A DNA stretch of 64,000 bases from Candidatus Poribacteria bacterium (GTDB lineage: Bacteria; Poribacteria; WGA-4E; GCA-2687025). Numbering within the stretch: position 1 is the stretch's first letter; each line of letters opens with the position of its first letter. The stretch lies in the NCBI GenBank assembly GCA_018644665.1, contig JABGQA010000088.1:1-64000 (forward strand), in the 5' to 3' direction. Position numbers and translations under genes: made by a program. Below are positions 28,149 to 37,259 of the stretch, piece after piece. Below the pieces are notes generated by a model that saw only the letters and a program-made list of their open reading frames with translations, did not search any database and was not told the origin of the DNA.

Positions 28149-29210
28149 ATGATGACGAGAAGGCGATTCCTCGGCGCCTCGGCCCTCGCCGGAATGAGCG
28201 CGCTGATGCCGCGTCGTGGCGCCCCGGCAGAGGCGGCGCCAGAGGCGCGCGTGTCCCTCGTGAAATCGAGCGATCGCGCGGAGGGAATATCGACCGCGAT
28301 CGACCTCCTGGAGATCGACCCGGTCAGAGGCAAGCAGGTGGTCCTCAAGCCCAACTTCAACAGCGCCGACCCGTTCCCAGGCTCGACGCATCCGACAACG
28401 CTCCGGTCCCTGATCGAGAAGCTCGGTGAGATGGGCGCCCGGTCGACTGTGGTGGCCGATCGCAGCGGGATGGGTGATACGCGAAGGGTCATGGAGCAGA
28501 AAGGCGTATTCGATCTCGGCGCCGAGATGGGATTCGACGCGCTCGCACTGGACGAACTTCCCGGCGAAGCCTGGACCCACTTCGAGATGCCCGACACCCA
28601 CTGGCAGCGGGGGGCGCACTTCCCGAAGCTGTTCGTCGAGGCCGAGAGCATCGTCCAGACGTGCTGCCTGAAGACGCATCGCTTCGGCGGTCACTTCACC
28701 ATGTCGCTGAAGAACTCCGTGGGGATGGCGGCGAAGTTCTCTCCCGTCGACAACTACAACTACATGGGCGAACTTCACTCCTCGCGCGACCAGCGCTCGA
28801 TGATCGCCGAACTCAACACGCTCTACCGACCAGACCTGATACTGCTCGACGGGATGCAGGCGTTCGTGGATGGCGGGCCCGACACGGGCAGGCGTGTTTC
28901 GCCCGGCGTCGTCATCGCGGGCGCCGACCGTGTCGCGGTCGATGCCGTCGGCGTCGCGGTGTTGCGACTGCTGGGGACGACCCTCGCCGTTTCATCCGGG
29001 AAGGTGTTCGGGCAGGAACAGATACGCCGCGCGGCGGAACTGGGGATCGGCGTCGGCTCCCCGGAGCAGATCACCGTGGTCGCGCCAGACCACGAAAGCG
29101 CGGTCTTCGCCCGGAAATTGGTCCCGATCCTCGGCATGTCCGTCCTAACGCGGGATGTGGAATCAGGCGGCAAGCTCACGACCACATGGGCCGACGTTAA
29201 GACAGGCTAG
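28149..29210 (+). CDS. DUF362 domain protein with Tat signal
   Basis: A 353-residue protein starting at the first ATG of MMTRRRFLG, chosen because the twin-arginine signal (TRRRFLGASALAGMSALM) then lies at the very N-terminus. The body is DUF362-like: VVLKPNFNSADPFPGSTHP, VVADRSGMGDTRRVMEQKGV, IVQTCCLKTHRFGGHFTMSL, LKNSVGM and LILLDGMQAFVDGGPDTG. DUF362 proteins often carry a ferredoxin-like cluster region; the cysteines here are few (CC in TCCLKTH), so a classical 4Fe-4S ferredoxin is absent. Function is unknown; exported members are common in Planctomycetes and Poribacteria-like genomes. It ends 36 bp from the convergent sulfatase. Confidence 0.82.
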   Translation: MMTRRRFLGASALAGMSALMPRRGAPAEAAPEARVSLVKSSDRAEGISTAIDLLEIDPVRGKQVVLKPNFNSADPFPGSTHPTTLRSLIEKLGEMGARSTVVADRSGMGDTRRVMEQKGVFDLGAEMGFDALALDELPGEAWTHFEMPDTHWQRGAHFPKLFVEAESIVQTCCLKTHRFGGHFTMSLKNSVGMAAKFSPVDNYNYMGELHSSRDQRSMIAELNTLYRPDLILLDGMQAFVDGGPDTGRRVSPGVVIAGADRVAVDAVGVAVLRLLGTTLAVSSGKVFGQEQIRRAAELGIGVGSPEQITVVAPDHESAVFARKLVPILGMSVLTRDVESGGKLTTTWADVKTG

Positions 29211-29246
29211 CGCGGACTCACCCGTCGCTGCCAGCAATGCACGACC

Positions 29247-30530
29247 CTAGCGAGCTACCGGCCAGTTGGGGGAATCGACCCGGCAGTCCGCAAGGAACTC
29301 CTCGATCGACGCGACTACCTCAGGGCGCTCTGCGGCGACGTTCGACGACTCCGAGACGTCCTCGGATAGGTCGTAGAGTTCCAGCGGCTCATCGAACACG
29401 CGATCGGTGGATGGACGCACCGCCTTCCAGTCGCCGTATCGAACCGCCTGCTGGAAGCCGCGACCGTAGAACTCCCAATACAGGAAGCGTTCCGTCAGAT
29501 CCTGGGGTTCGCCGAGGAGGCTCGGTAAGATGCTGACGCCATCCACATCGTCGGGCTCCTGTCTGCCGGTGATTTCCGCGACCGTGGGCAGGAAGTCCGC
29601 GTAGTACCAGACCTGATCGCTCACCGCGCCTGACGGTATGTGTCCCGGCCACGAGCAGATCATCGGCGTGCGTATGCCGCCCTCGTACACGATCCCCTTC
29701 TGTCCACGAAGGGCGCCACAACTGTCGAACACGCCTTCCCACCGACGCGCGGCTCCGTGATCGGAACCGAAGAACAGGAGCGTGTCGTCACGGATGTCTA
29801 GTTCGTCCAGTAGCGCCACGATCTCACCCACCTGACGGTCGATCCGACTGACCATCGCGGCGTACACCTTCTCATCGTCGGACCAGGGCATGTCGTCGTA
29901 GGGCTCTACGCTCGGTATCTCATACTGTCCGTGGGGCAACGTCCAGGGGATGTGGAGATAGCACGGACCGGCGTGATTCCTGCGGATGAAGTCGAGGGCG
30001 AACTGGACGACCATATCGTGCGAGTATTCGCCCTGCTGGTCGTCGCGGTTGCCGTCCAGGAACACCTTCGTCTCGTTGTGCCATAGATACGGCGGATAGT
30101 AGGTGTGGGCGTTGCGCTGGTTCAGGTAGCCGAACCACTCGTCGAAGCCCTTGCGGTTCGGGATGCCTGTCGAGCCCGGCTCTCCCAACCCCCATTTGCC
30201 CGTCATGCCGGTCGCATAGCCCGCCTGCTTGAGGAGTTCGGCGACGGTGAAGTCTTCCGACTCCAGGGGCACCCGCTTCTGTTCCCCGACGCCGCCGACG
30301 CGCCCGAAGTTGTCCCGCACGCGGCAGTGGCCCGTGTGTTTGCCGGTCATCAGGACGCATCGTGACGGTGCGCAGATCGGCGCGCCCGTATAGCACTGCG
30401 TGAACCGCATGCCGGTCCCCGCAAGGCGATCCAGGTTGGGGGTCGGGATGACGCTCCCGCCGTAGCAGCCGAGGTCGTTGTAACCGAGGTCGTCGCAGAG
30501 GATGAAGATGATGTTGGGCGTTGATGTCAT
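29247..30530 (-). CDS. arylsulfatase A-family sulfatase (type I)
   Basis: A 427-residue sulfatase. The start is an ATG preceded by GGAGG. Metal-binding DD sits in IIFILCDDLGYNDLGCYGG, and the formylglycine signature C-x-P-S-R is intact (GAPICAPSRCVLMTGKHTGH), so the Cys would need conversion by a formylglycine-generating enzyme. Other conserved blocks: GYATGMTGKWGLGEPG, WTLPHGQYE, LLFFGSDHGA with the second metal pair, and GGIRTPMICSWPGHI. No signal peptide is evident, so it would be cytoplasmic unless the start is misread. It is divergent from an ADP-ribosylglycohydrolase-like gene, with a large palindrome between them. Probable role is desulfation of algal or host glycans. Confidence 0.93.
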   Translation of the reverse strand: MTSTPNIIFILCDDLGYNDLGCYGGSVIPTPNLDRLAGTGMRFTQCYTGAPICAPSRCVLMTGKHTGHCRVRDNFGRVGGVGEQKRVPLESEDFTVAELLKQAGYATGMTGKWGLGEPGSTGIPNRKGFDEWFGYLNQRNAHTYYPPYLWHNETKVFLDGNRDDQQGEYSHDMVVQFALDFIRRNHAGPCYLHIPWTLPHGQYEIPSVEPYDDMPWSDDEKVYAAMVSRIDRQVGEIVALLDELDIRDDTLLFFGSDHGAARRWEGVFDSCGALRGQKGIVYEGGIRTPMICSWPGHIPSGAVSDQVWYYADFLPTVAEITGRQEPDDVDGVSILPSLLGEPQDLTERFLYWEFYGRGFQQAVRYGDWKAVRPSTDRVFDEPLELYDLSEDVSESSNVAAERPEVVASIEEFLADCRVDSPNWPVAR

Positions 30531-30614
30531 GCCTGCCTCCCGCGCGAAACGACGACCGGACGGCCTCGTGAGTAGTCGATGTGCCGTTCAACAGGGCCGA
30601 CTGTACGCGAGCGG

Positions 30615-30649
30615 GGCGTGTAGATGAAGCAGAGCTTCGTCTACACGCC
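30615..30649. promoter_or_regulatory. 16-bp-arm palindrome in a divergent intergenic region
   Basis: GGCGTGTAGATGAAGC (30615-30630) and GCTTCGTCTACACGCC (30634-30649) pair along all 16 positions with one G-U-type mismatch and a 3-base AGA centre. It sits in the 409-bp gap between the divergent sulfatase and ADP-ribosylglycohydrolase-like genes, 85 bp from the sulfatase start. It could be an operator for a dimeric regulator or an RNA hairpin; no T-tract follows. Nothing else was recognised in the gap. Confidence 0.5.
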
Positions 30650-30939
30650 ACCGTGTTTGTCGGCATGGAAGATCCTTGAAGCCTCAAGTCGGCGACTTGC
30701 GGGCCGGCCGCATGCGCGAGGCGGCATGCCGGCCGTCTGATGCCGGGCTATCCATCACTATGGCTCCATTCCTCAGTCGGAGCACGCCTGTGGAGCCCTC
30801 GGGCATACGCGTAGGATGCCGAGCTCTCGCGTTCTCCGCGCGTCCGGCGCGTGGCGCCGGCAGCACAGATCGGAGCCGGGGTCCGGCGGACGCAGCCGGA
30901 CGATACAGCGCACGCCACCAAGACGGAGATGGGAAAGAC

Positions 30940-33039
30940 ATGCAGTTTCCGCACGACTACGCCGAACGTGTCTATGCGGGCGTGCTGGGCAAGATCATAG
31001 GCGTGTACCTTGGGCGGCCGTTCGAAGGGTGGACGTATGAACGGATCATGGAGCACCTCGGCGAGGTCGACTACTACGTCCACGACCGACTCGGGGCCCC
31101 GTTGGTCGTGACCGATGACGACATCTCCGGCACGTTCACGTTCTTCCGCGCGCTCGAAGACTACGGCCACCCCGCGGGCTTGTCCCCGCAGCAGATCGGT
31201 CAGACGTGGCTGAACTACCTGATCGAGGAACGGACCATCTTGTGGTGGGGAGGAATCGGCAATTCGACGGAGCACACGGCGTATCTCAGGCTGAAGCGCG
31301 GCATCCCGGCGCCGAGGAGCGGCTCCGCGGACCTGAACAGCAAGGTCGTCGCCGAGCAGATCGGATCACAGATATTCATCGACGCCTGGGGCATGATGGC
31401 CCCGGCCAACCCGGAGCTGGCCGTCGATTTCGCCAAGCGCGCCGCAAGCGTGAGCCACGACGGCGAAGCGATCTACGGCGCGCAGGTCGTGGCCGCCATG
31501 GTCGCGCAGGCGTTCGTCGAGCCGGACGTAGGGAAGCTCCTCGACACGGCCGTCCGGTTCATCCCAACCGACTGCGTCATCCGCCGACTGATCGACGATG
31601 TCCGCGAATGGCACGCGGGCGACGGAGACTGGAAGCGCACGCGGGAACGCATTGCCGAGCGATACGGCTACGACACGTACGGCGGCAACGTGCACATGGT
31701 CCCCAACCACGCGCTGATCATCCTCGGCCTGCTCTACGGGGACGACGACTTTCAGCGCGCGCTCATGGTCACGAACACCGCAGGCTGGGATACCGACTGC
31801 AACTCCGGCAATGTCGGGTGCATCATGGCGATCAAGGACGGCCTGGACTCGCTGAACGGCGACCCGGACTGGCGTGGCCCCGTCGCGGATCGCCTCTACC
31901 TGTCTACAGCGGAAGGCGGCCGGGGTGTGAGCGACGCCGCGCGGGAAGCCGCGGAAGTCGTGCGATCGGCACACACGCTGGCCGGCGCGAGCTATGACCC
32001 GCCCAAAGACGGCGCGTGGTACCACTTCGAGTTCCCCGGGTCTGTGCAGGGCTTCGCCGTCGACACGGCCGGCAACGATGCCCCCCAGGCGTCGATCGAG
32101 AACGTGGCCGGGCACAGCGTCGGCGGAACGCGCAGCCTGGCAGTCCATTTCAGCCCCGGGACCACGCGCGTCACCACGCCTGTATTCATCCCGCCCGACG
32201 CCATCGACATGAAGGGCTACCGGCTGTTCGCTTCGCCGAGGGTGTATCCGGGGCAGACGATCGTCGCCACGGTCGCAGGCGGCCCCGACGACGCGACGCC
32301 AGCCAGCGCAGCCATCTGCGCGCTCGTCTATGACGCCGACAACGCCCTCGTGGCACGAAGCGGGTCGTCTGTGACCCTCCCAGAGGACGGCCCCGTTGAA
32401 CTCCGGTGGGACATCCCTGACCTCGATGGCGCGCCAATCGCCGCGGTGGGCATTGAGATCGTGGCAGAGAATGCCGGGACTGCCTATGTGGATTGCCTCA
32501 CGTGGGACGGAACGCCCGATGTCGCGTTCAAGCGGCCGGACGGCGGGACGATGTGGCAGCGCGCGTGGGTGGATGCCACCGACCAGTCGCACTTCATGGG
32601 GAATCCCGAGCGTACCTACCGCGTCATCCACAACGAAGGAACCGGCCTTCTAACGCAAGGCACACGCGAGTGGCAGGGGTATCGGTTCCAGGCCACGGTG
32701 GAACCTCACCTGTGCGACGCGGCCGGGATCGCCGTGGGTGTGCAAGGCCTCAAGCGTTATTACGGGTTGCTGCTCGACCGCTCGGGGACGCTCCGTCTCG
32801 TCAAGGAACTGGACGGACACACGCTCCTGGCCGAGCGGGCTTACGAATGGAAGTGGGACGCGCCGGTCGAACTGTCCCTGGACACGAACGGTCGGACGTT
32901 GGTGGCACGCGCGGACGGTGAGGTGGTCCTAACTCATACCGACGACGACCGGCCGTTGCTCGGGGGTGGTGTTGGGCTGGTCGTCTGTGAAGGGCGCGTT
33001 GACTTCGGTGAGGTGCGCGTCCTCCCGATACCGGTGTGA
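30940..33039 (+). CDS. ADP-ribosylglycohydrolase family protein with C-terminal beta-sandwich region
   Basis: About 699 residues from the ATG at 30940, preceded by GGAG and GGGAAAG; an in-frame upstream ATG would add about 88 residues of unlikely composition. Residues 1-340 are ADP-ribosylglycohydrolase-like: YAGVLGKIIGVYLGRPFEGW, the Thr-Asp-Asp-Asp metal site (VVTDDDISGTF), WWGGIGNSTEH, and the second metal motif (NTAGWDTDCNSGNVGCIM). Residues about 360-700 look like two beta-sandwich modules: WYHFEFPGSVQGF followed by a galactose-binding-like fold and a LamG/concanavalin-like end (GYRFQATVEPHLCDAAGIAV). Such fusions suggest a carbohydrate or nucleoside-type glycohydrolase rather than reversal of protein ADP-ribosylation. 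No signal peptide is visible. Confidence 0.87.
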   Translation: MQFPHDYAERVYAGVLGKIIGVYLGRPFEGWTYERIMEHLGEVDYYVHDRLGAPLVVTDDDISGTFTFFRALEDYGHPAGLSPQQIGQTWLNYLIEERTILWWGGIGNSTEHTAYLRLKRGIPAPRSGSADLNSKVVAEQIGSQIFIDAWGMMAPANPELAVDFAKRAASVSHDGEAIYGAQVVAAMVAQAFVEPDVGKLLDTAVRFIPTDCVIRRLIDDVREWHAGDGDWKRTRERIAERYGYDTYGGNVHMVPNHALIILGLLYGDDDFQRALMVTNTAGWDTDCNSGNVGCIMAIKDGLDSLNGDPDWRGPVADRLYLSTAEGGRGVSDAAREAAEVVRSAHTLAGASYDPPKDGAWYHFEFPGSVQGFAVDTAGNDAPQASIENVAGHSVGGTRSLAVHFSPGTTRVTTPVFIPPDAIDMKGYRLFASPRVYPGQTIVATVAGGPDDATPASAAICALVYDADNALVARSGSSVTLPEDGPVELRWDIPDLDGAPIAAVGIEIVAENAGTAYVDCLTWDGTPDVAFKRPDGGTMWQRAWVDATDQSHFMGNPERTYRVIHNEGTGLLTQGTREWQGYRFQATVEPHLCDAAGIAVGVQGLKRYYGLLLDRSGTLRLVKELDGHTLLAERAYEWKWDAPVELSLDTNGRTLVARADGEVVLTHTDDDRPLLGGGVGLVVCEGRVDFGEVRVLPIPV

Positions 33040-33295
33040 CCGTCGCTCTCGTCGACGACTCGGCGTCCTCAGGAACGCCACCACTGCGCAGCATCCCGAC
33101 AAGCTACGCCGTCCAGTGCGACTGCGTTCGGCACGAGATGCCCGTTGCCGGTGTAGGCACTTCGAGCGCGCCTCGAGGCGCATCGACGTGTTTGAGCCGC
33201 CGGCCACGGGCGCATGGCTTACCGACCGCGCCGGGCGAATGCTACCATCGGTCTAGGAACAGTCCTACATCCCGGCGCCCGTGGAATCACGCCGC

Positions 33296-34087
33296 GTGAC
33301 ACATCTCGAAGCCGCCTTTCTCGGCCTGGTTCAGGGACTCACGGAGTTCCTGCCGGTGAGCAGTTCCGGGCATCTCGTACTTGCTCAGCACGCGCTCGGG
33401 CTCGGCGGCGCCGAGAACCTGACGATGGACCTGCTCCTGCACGTGGCCACGCTGGCCGCTGTGGTCATCTCGTTTCGCGCCGAGCTTATCCGCCTCGTCG
33501 TCGGAATCGTCTCGGACGCCAGTCAGCGGCGTCTTGCGCTGCTGCTCGTTGCGGCGATGGTCCCTACAGGTGTGATCGCGCTGAGCATCCGGGGCTCCAT
33601 CACCGACGCGTTCGAGAGTCCGGTCATCGTCGGCTTCCTGCTCATCACGACGGGCGCGCTGCTTTACGTCTCTCCGCGGCTTCGTAAGGGCTCCGGCGCG
33701 TTATCGGAGTTGCGCCTGCCCAACGCGCTGTTGATTGGCGTTGCCCAGGGGGCTGCGGTGCTTCCGGGCATCTCGCGATCCGGTACCACGATATGCGCGG
33801 GCATGGCCGGCGGGATGACCGGCGAGGCCTCCGCGCGCTTCTCGTTCCTACTCGCGATCCTTGCAATCAGCGCGGCCATGGTACTCAATATCCCGAAGGC
33901 AGCCTCGTTGGCGGAGACGCAACTGTCCACGGTATGCGTAGGGATGCTAGTGGCGTTTGTCGCTGGGATGGTCTCTATACGGTGGCTGATGCGCGTTGCG
34001 CGGCGAGGGCGGTTCGACGGGTTCGCATACTACTGCTGGGCCGTCGGCGCGGTGGCGATCGGCGTCACGCTGTGGCCGAGTGGCTAG
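33296..34087 (+). CDS. uppP: undecaprenyl-diphosphatase UppP/BacA
   Basis: About 263 residues, an integral membrane enzyme that dephosphorylates undecaprenyl pyrophosphate to recycle the lipid carrier of peptidoglycan and other envelope glycans. Both active-site motifs are clear: GLTEFLPVSSSGHLVLAQHA near the N-terminus and LPGISRSGTTICAGM near residue 165, with about eight hydrophobic segments. I chose the GTG at 33296 because the protein then begins THLEAAFLGLVQGL, matching the family; an earlier GTG at 33281 is possible and neither has a strong Shine-Dalgarno. It precedes, with a 24-bp gap, a nitrilase-family gene and may head that operon. Bacitracin resistance is associated with over-expression of the family. 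Confidence 0.95.
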   Translation: MTHLEAAFLGLVQGLTEFLPVSSSGHLVLAQHALGLGGAENLTMDLLLHVATLAAVVISFRAELIRLVVGIVSDASQRRLALLLVAAMVPTGVIALSIRGSITDAFESPVIVGFLLITTGALLYVSPRLRKGSGALSELRLPNALLIGVAQGAAVLPGISRSGTTICAGMAGGMTGEASARFSFLLAILAISAAMVLNIPKAASLAETQLSTVCVGMLVAFVAGMVSIRWLMRVARRGRFDGFAYYCWAVGAVAIGVTLWPSG

Positions 34088-34111
34088 ACAGATCGTAGAC
34101 GGGCAGGTCGT

Positions 34112-34945
34112 ATGAAGATAGGTCACTATCAGTGCGAGGTCGTCGACGGCTGCTTCGAGCGCAACGTCGAGACCACGCTCGCCGGGATCGAACGCGCGGA
34201 AGCCGAAGGCGTGGCGATCCTGTCGTTCCCCGAATCCGGGCTCACCGGCTATTTTTCGGACGAAAGCGCCGCGCGCGAGCACAGCATGGAGGTGTGCGAC
34301 CCGCGTATCGACGCGCTTCTACACGCCACGCGCGACCGTTCCCTCACGTTCATCGTCGGGATAAACGAGCGTCGCGCGGCCGAGCTGTACAACACGGCCA
34401 TCATCGCCCACGGCGGGAAGATTCTCGGCACGTACAGCAAGGCGTTTCCCTGCTATCGTTACTTTACGCCGGGGCGCGACTTCCCGGTGTTTGAGAAGCA
34501 CGGCGTCACATTCGGCGTCGTCATATGCGCCGACGGCGGGTACGTGGAGCCTTGCCGCATACTGGCCGTGAAAGGCGCGCAGGTGATCTTCGCGCCACAC
34601 TACAACGCCATCGGCCTCGACGGCCTCCTGAACCACTTCACGTTCGTCCGCTCGGACCACACCGCGCGCGCGGTGGAGAATGGCGTGTGGTTCCTGCGAG
34701 GCAACAACGTCAGGGTCGGGCCGGCCGAGGAGCGAATCGCCTACGGCGACAGCTACCTGGTTGATCCCGCGGGCGAGATCGTCGTGCGCAGTCGGCGACA
34801 CGCCGAGTCCCTCGTCACGGCGGACATAGATGTCGAGGGGTACTCGTATCACCGGGATCGGTCGGTGAAGAGCGGGCACGCCCTTGGACGCATTCTGGCG
34901 GAGGCCCTCGACGAGGCCGCGCCTATCGAACGTCACTTCTGTTAA
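34112..34945 (+). CDS. carbon-nitrogen hydrolase (nitrilase superfamily)
   Basis: A 277-residue cytoplasmic hydrolase. The catalytic Glu-Lys-Cys triad can be placed: Glu in ILSFPESGLTGYF (about residue 47), Lys in GTYSKAFPCYRYF (about 110) and Cys in FGVVICADGGYVEP (about 138). The conserved ENGVWFLRGNN and GDSYLVDPAGEIV blocks follow. Members hydrolyse amides, ureides or nitriles with ammonia release; specificity cannot be read from sequence. It is followed by a DUF4432 gene after 57 bp and a Gfo/Idh/MocA gene, suggesting catabolism of an amidated or aminated sugar-like compound. All catalytic residues are intact. Confidence 0.9.
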   Translation: MKIGHYQCEVVDGCFERNVETTLAGIERAEAEGVAILSFPESGLTGYFSDESAAREHSMEVCDPRIDALLHATRDRSLTFIVGINERRAAELYNTAIIAHGGKILGTYSKAFPCYRYFTPGRDFPVFEKHGVTFGVVICADGGYVEPCRILAVKGAQVIFAPHYNAIGLDGLLNHFTFVRSDHTARAVENGVWFLRGNNVRVGPAEERIAYGDSYLVDPAGEIVVRSRRHAESLVTADIDVEGYSYHRDRSVKSGHALGRILAEALDEAAPIERHFC

Positions 34946-35002
34946 TCGAGTTTGACTGCAACTGCACGGCCGACCACGCAAGATAATCGACGGGAGACAA
35001 CG

Positions 35003-36091
35003 ATGGCCGATCTATACGGAGCCGAGTGGACGCGACGTGACCTGTTGCGGCGTGTTGGGGACGTGTCGCAGATCGCGGGCATACGCCGCTCGACGCTTCT
35101 CGACGGCCGCGAGCGTGGCGTCAAGGTGTTCGAGTTCCGCACCGGCGGAGGCCTCGACTTCACGGTCGTCCCGAGCCGCGGCATGGACATCGCCAACGCC
35201 GAGTACCGGGGAACCCCGCTGGCGTGGATCAGCCCCTCAGGTCTCATGGCCCCCGACTTCTTCGACCCCCGGAACGCGCTGCGTAGTTTCTCCGGCGGCC
35301 TTCTCACCACCTGCGGGATGATGAACGTGGGGCCGGGAGGCGAGGACGAAGGCGAGGAACTCCCGTTCCACGGGCGCGTGTCGAACATCCCGGCGCACCA
35401 GGTCACCGCCGACGCGCGGTGGGAGAGGGATCGCCTAACGCTGGTGACGCAGGGCATCGTGCGCGAGACGTCGGCGAGCGGCCACACGTTGGAGCTGACA
35501 CGGAATATCTCGTCGGTCGCGGGCAGCCGGAAGATCCGCATCACGGACATCGTCGAGAACATGGGCTTCCGCGAGGCGCCGTTCATGTTCCTGTATCACA
35601 TCAACGCCGGCTTCCCGGTCGTCGACGAGGGCTCCGAGCTTGTGCTCCCGGCGACGACGGCGGAGCCGCGCGACGCCGTCGCCGAAGCCGGCCTCTCGGA
35701 TAGGCTGCGGTTCTCCGAGCCGATCGCCGGTTACGACGAGCAGGTCTTCTATCACGACGTCATGCCGGACGAGAACCGTCACGCCTGGGCCGCGGTGATC
35801 AACAAGCGACACAACGGCGGCGAGGGTCTTGGTCTCTATGTGCGCTACCACAAGACGCAGTTCCCGAACTTCATCGAGTGGAAGATGATGGGCGAGGGCA
35901 CCTACGTCGTGGGGATGGAGCCGGCAAACTGCCGCGTCGGCGGCCGCGCCGCCGAACGCGAGGCGGGCACGCTCGAGTCGATCGAGGTCGGCGGTCGCCG
36001 CCACTTTGAGACGGAAATCGGCGTCCTCGTGGGTCAGGAAGAGATAGCAGAATTCGAGGAGCGCGTCGCGGCGACGCGCAGTGGGGCATAA
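35003..36091 (+). CDS. DUF4432 family (aldose-1-epimerase-like) protein
   Basis: A 362-residue protein. The ATG at 35003 follows GGGAGA at good spacing. The galactose-mutarotase-like beta-sandwich is indicated by FTVVPSRGMDIANAEYRGTP, LAWISPSG, GGLLTTCGMMNVGPGG, LPFHGRVSNIPAH, FMFLYHINAGFPVVDEGSEL (putative active His) and FIEWKMMGEGTYVVGMEPAN, which are the hallmarks of DUF4432. Members are predicted to epimerise or bind sugars and often sit beside Gfo/Idh/MocA dehydrogenases, as here (four bases downstream). No signal peptide. The exact substrate is unknown. Confidence 0.88.
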   Translation: MADLYGAEWTRRDLLRRVGDVSQIAGIRRSTLLDGRERGVKVFEFRTGGGLDFTVVPSRGMDIANAEYRGTPLAWISPSGLMAPDFFDPRNALRSFSGGLLTTCGMMNVGPGGEDEGEELPFHGRVSNIPAHQVTADARWERDRLTLVTQGIVRETSASGHTLELTRNISSVAGSRKIRITDIVENMGFREAPFMFLYHINAGFPVVDEGSELVLPATTAEPRDAVAEAGLSDRLRFSEPIAGYDEQVFYHDVMPDENRHAWAAVINKRHNGGEGLGLYVRYHKTQFPNFIEWKMMGEGTYVVGMEPANCRVGGRAAEREAGTLESIEVGGRRHFETEIGVLVGQEEIAEFEERVAATRSGA

Positions 36092-36095
36092 CACG

Positions 36096-37193
36096 ATGGA
36101 TCTCCCGTTACGCGTCGGCATCGTCGGAGCGCCCAGGGGCGGTGGTTCCATATCCGCCCTGCGGGCCGTGACGGAGGTCGAGGTTGCGGCGCTGTGTGAC
36201 ATCAACGCGGACGCGCTTGCGGCCGCGGCCGACGCGCACGACGTGGCGGGACGGTTCACCGAGTACGAGGCGATGCTCGATTCGGGCGTCGACATGGTCA
36301 TCGTGGCGACGCCCATGCATCTCCACGCTCCCCAGGCGATTGCCGCGCTGGATCGGGGCATCCACGTGATGTCGGAAGTCACCGCGGCGGTGAGCGTCGA
36401 GCAGTGCGTCGAACTTCGAGACGCGGTCCTCGCCTCGTCGGCGAAGTATATGATGGCGGAGAACTACTGCTACCGCCGCGAGAACGTCCTCGTGCGTAGC
36501 CTCGTCGAGCACGGCTTGTTCGGCGAGATCTACTTCGGCGAGGGCGAGTACATCCACGACGTGAAGTCCCTGCACCACACCGCCGACGGCAAGCCTACCT
36601 GGCGCTACTACGACCAGGTAGGCAAGCGGGGCTGCACCTACGGCACGCACAGCCTCGGCCCCGTGCTGCAATGGTTCGGCGAGCGCGTCGTGACGGTGTC
36701 GTGCATGGGCACGGGCGCGCGCACCGATCCCGAGCATCCCATGGACGACACGGTGCTCATGAACTGCGTGACGGAGAGCGGCGCGCTCATCAAGGTTCGT
36801 CTCGACATGATGTCGAACCGGCCGCACGTGATGGACTACTACAGCTTGCAGGGCACGAAGGGCTGCTACGAGGCGCCGCGAGGCTTCGGCGCCAGGCACA
36901 AGATCTGGCTAGAAGACCACAGCGACGGCGTCGAATGGCGCTCGCTGTGGGACCTGTCCGACGAGTTCATGCCCGAGATGTGGAAGAACCCGCCCGAGGA
37001 AGCCAAACGCGCGGGACACGGTGGTGGCGACTACTACACGGTGCGCGAGTTCGTCGACGCCATCCTGAACGACACCGACCCTCCCATCGACATCTGGGAC
37101 ACGTTGGACTTTACGTTGCCCGGGTTGATCTCCGAGCAGTCCATCTTGCAGGACGGCGCGCCGCTGCCGGTGCCTGATCCACGCTCGCTGTAG
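36096..37193 (+). CDS. Gfo/Idh/MocA family oxidoreductase
   Basis: A 365-residue NAD(P)-dependent oxidoreductase. The ATG at 36096 lies four bases after the DUF4432 stop; an in-frame GTG 15 bases upstream is possible. The Rossmann nucleotide site is RVGIVGAPRGGGSISALRAV, followed by VAALCDINADALAAAA, MVIVATPMHLHAPQAIAALD and the E-K/E-V position HVMSEVTAAVSVEQC. The family's catalytic Lys in the EKP motif appears replaced (SEVTA), which is common in divergent members. The substrate-binding half includes WRYYDQVGKRGCTYGTHSLG with His near residue 195. It completes the nitrilase/DUF4432 cluster and probably oxidises the sugar acted on by the epimerase-like partner. Confidence 0.92.
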   Translation: MDLPLRVGIVGAPRGGGSISALRAVTEVEVAALCDINADALAAAADAHDVAGRFTEYEAMLDSGVDMVIVATPMHLHAPQAIAALDRGIHVMSEVTAAVSVEQCVELRDAVLASSAKYMMAENYCYRRENVLVRSLVEHGLFGEIYFGEGEYIHDVKSLHHTADGKPTWRYYDQVGKRGCTYGTHSLGPVLQWFGERVVTVSCMGTGARTDPEHPMDDTVLMNCVTESGALIKVRLDMMSNRPHVMDYYSLQGTKGCYEAPRGFGARHKIWLEDHSDGVEWRSLWDLSDEFMPEMWKNPPEEAKRAGHGGGDYYTVREFVDAILNDTDPPIDIWDTLDFTLPGLISEQSILQDGAPLPVPDPRSL

Positions 37194-37218
37194 CTGCTTG
37201 TCCTACGGCGTTCGTAGC

Positions 37219-37252
37219 TGTGAGCCGGGTGCCTATGGGCCTGTGGCTCACA
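37219..37252. terminator. bidirectional hairpin between convergent genes
   Basis: TGTGAGCC (37219-37226) is a perfect inverted complement of GGCTCACA (37245-37252), with a smaller GCC/GGC pairing in the loop. It fills the 66-bp gap between the Gfo/Idh/MocA stop and the stop of the convergent minus-strand gene. No T-tract, so the call rests on position and symmetry. Confidence 0.5.
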
Positions 37253-37259
37253 TACTGCG

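Noticed and set aside
27676..28152. 158-codon plus frame before the DUF362 gene
   Set aside because: No motif or start signal; several competing frames of equal quality cover the same DNA.
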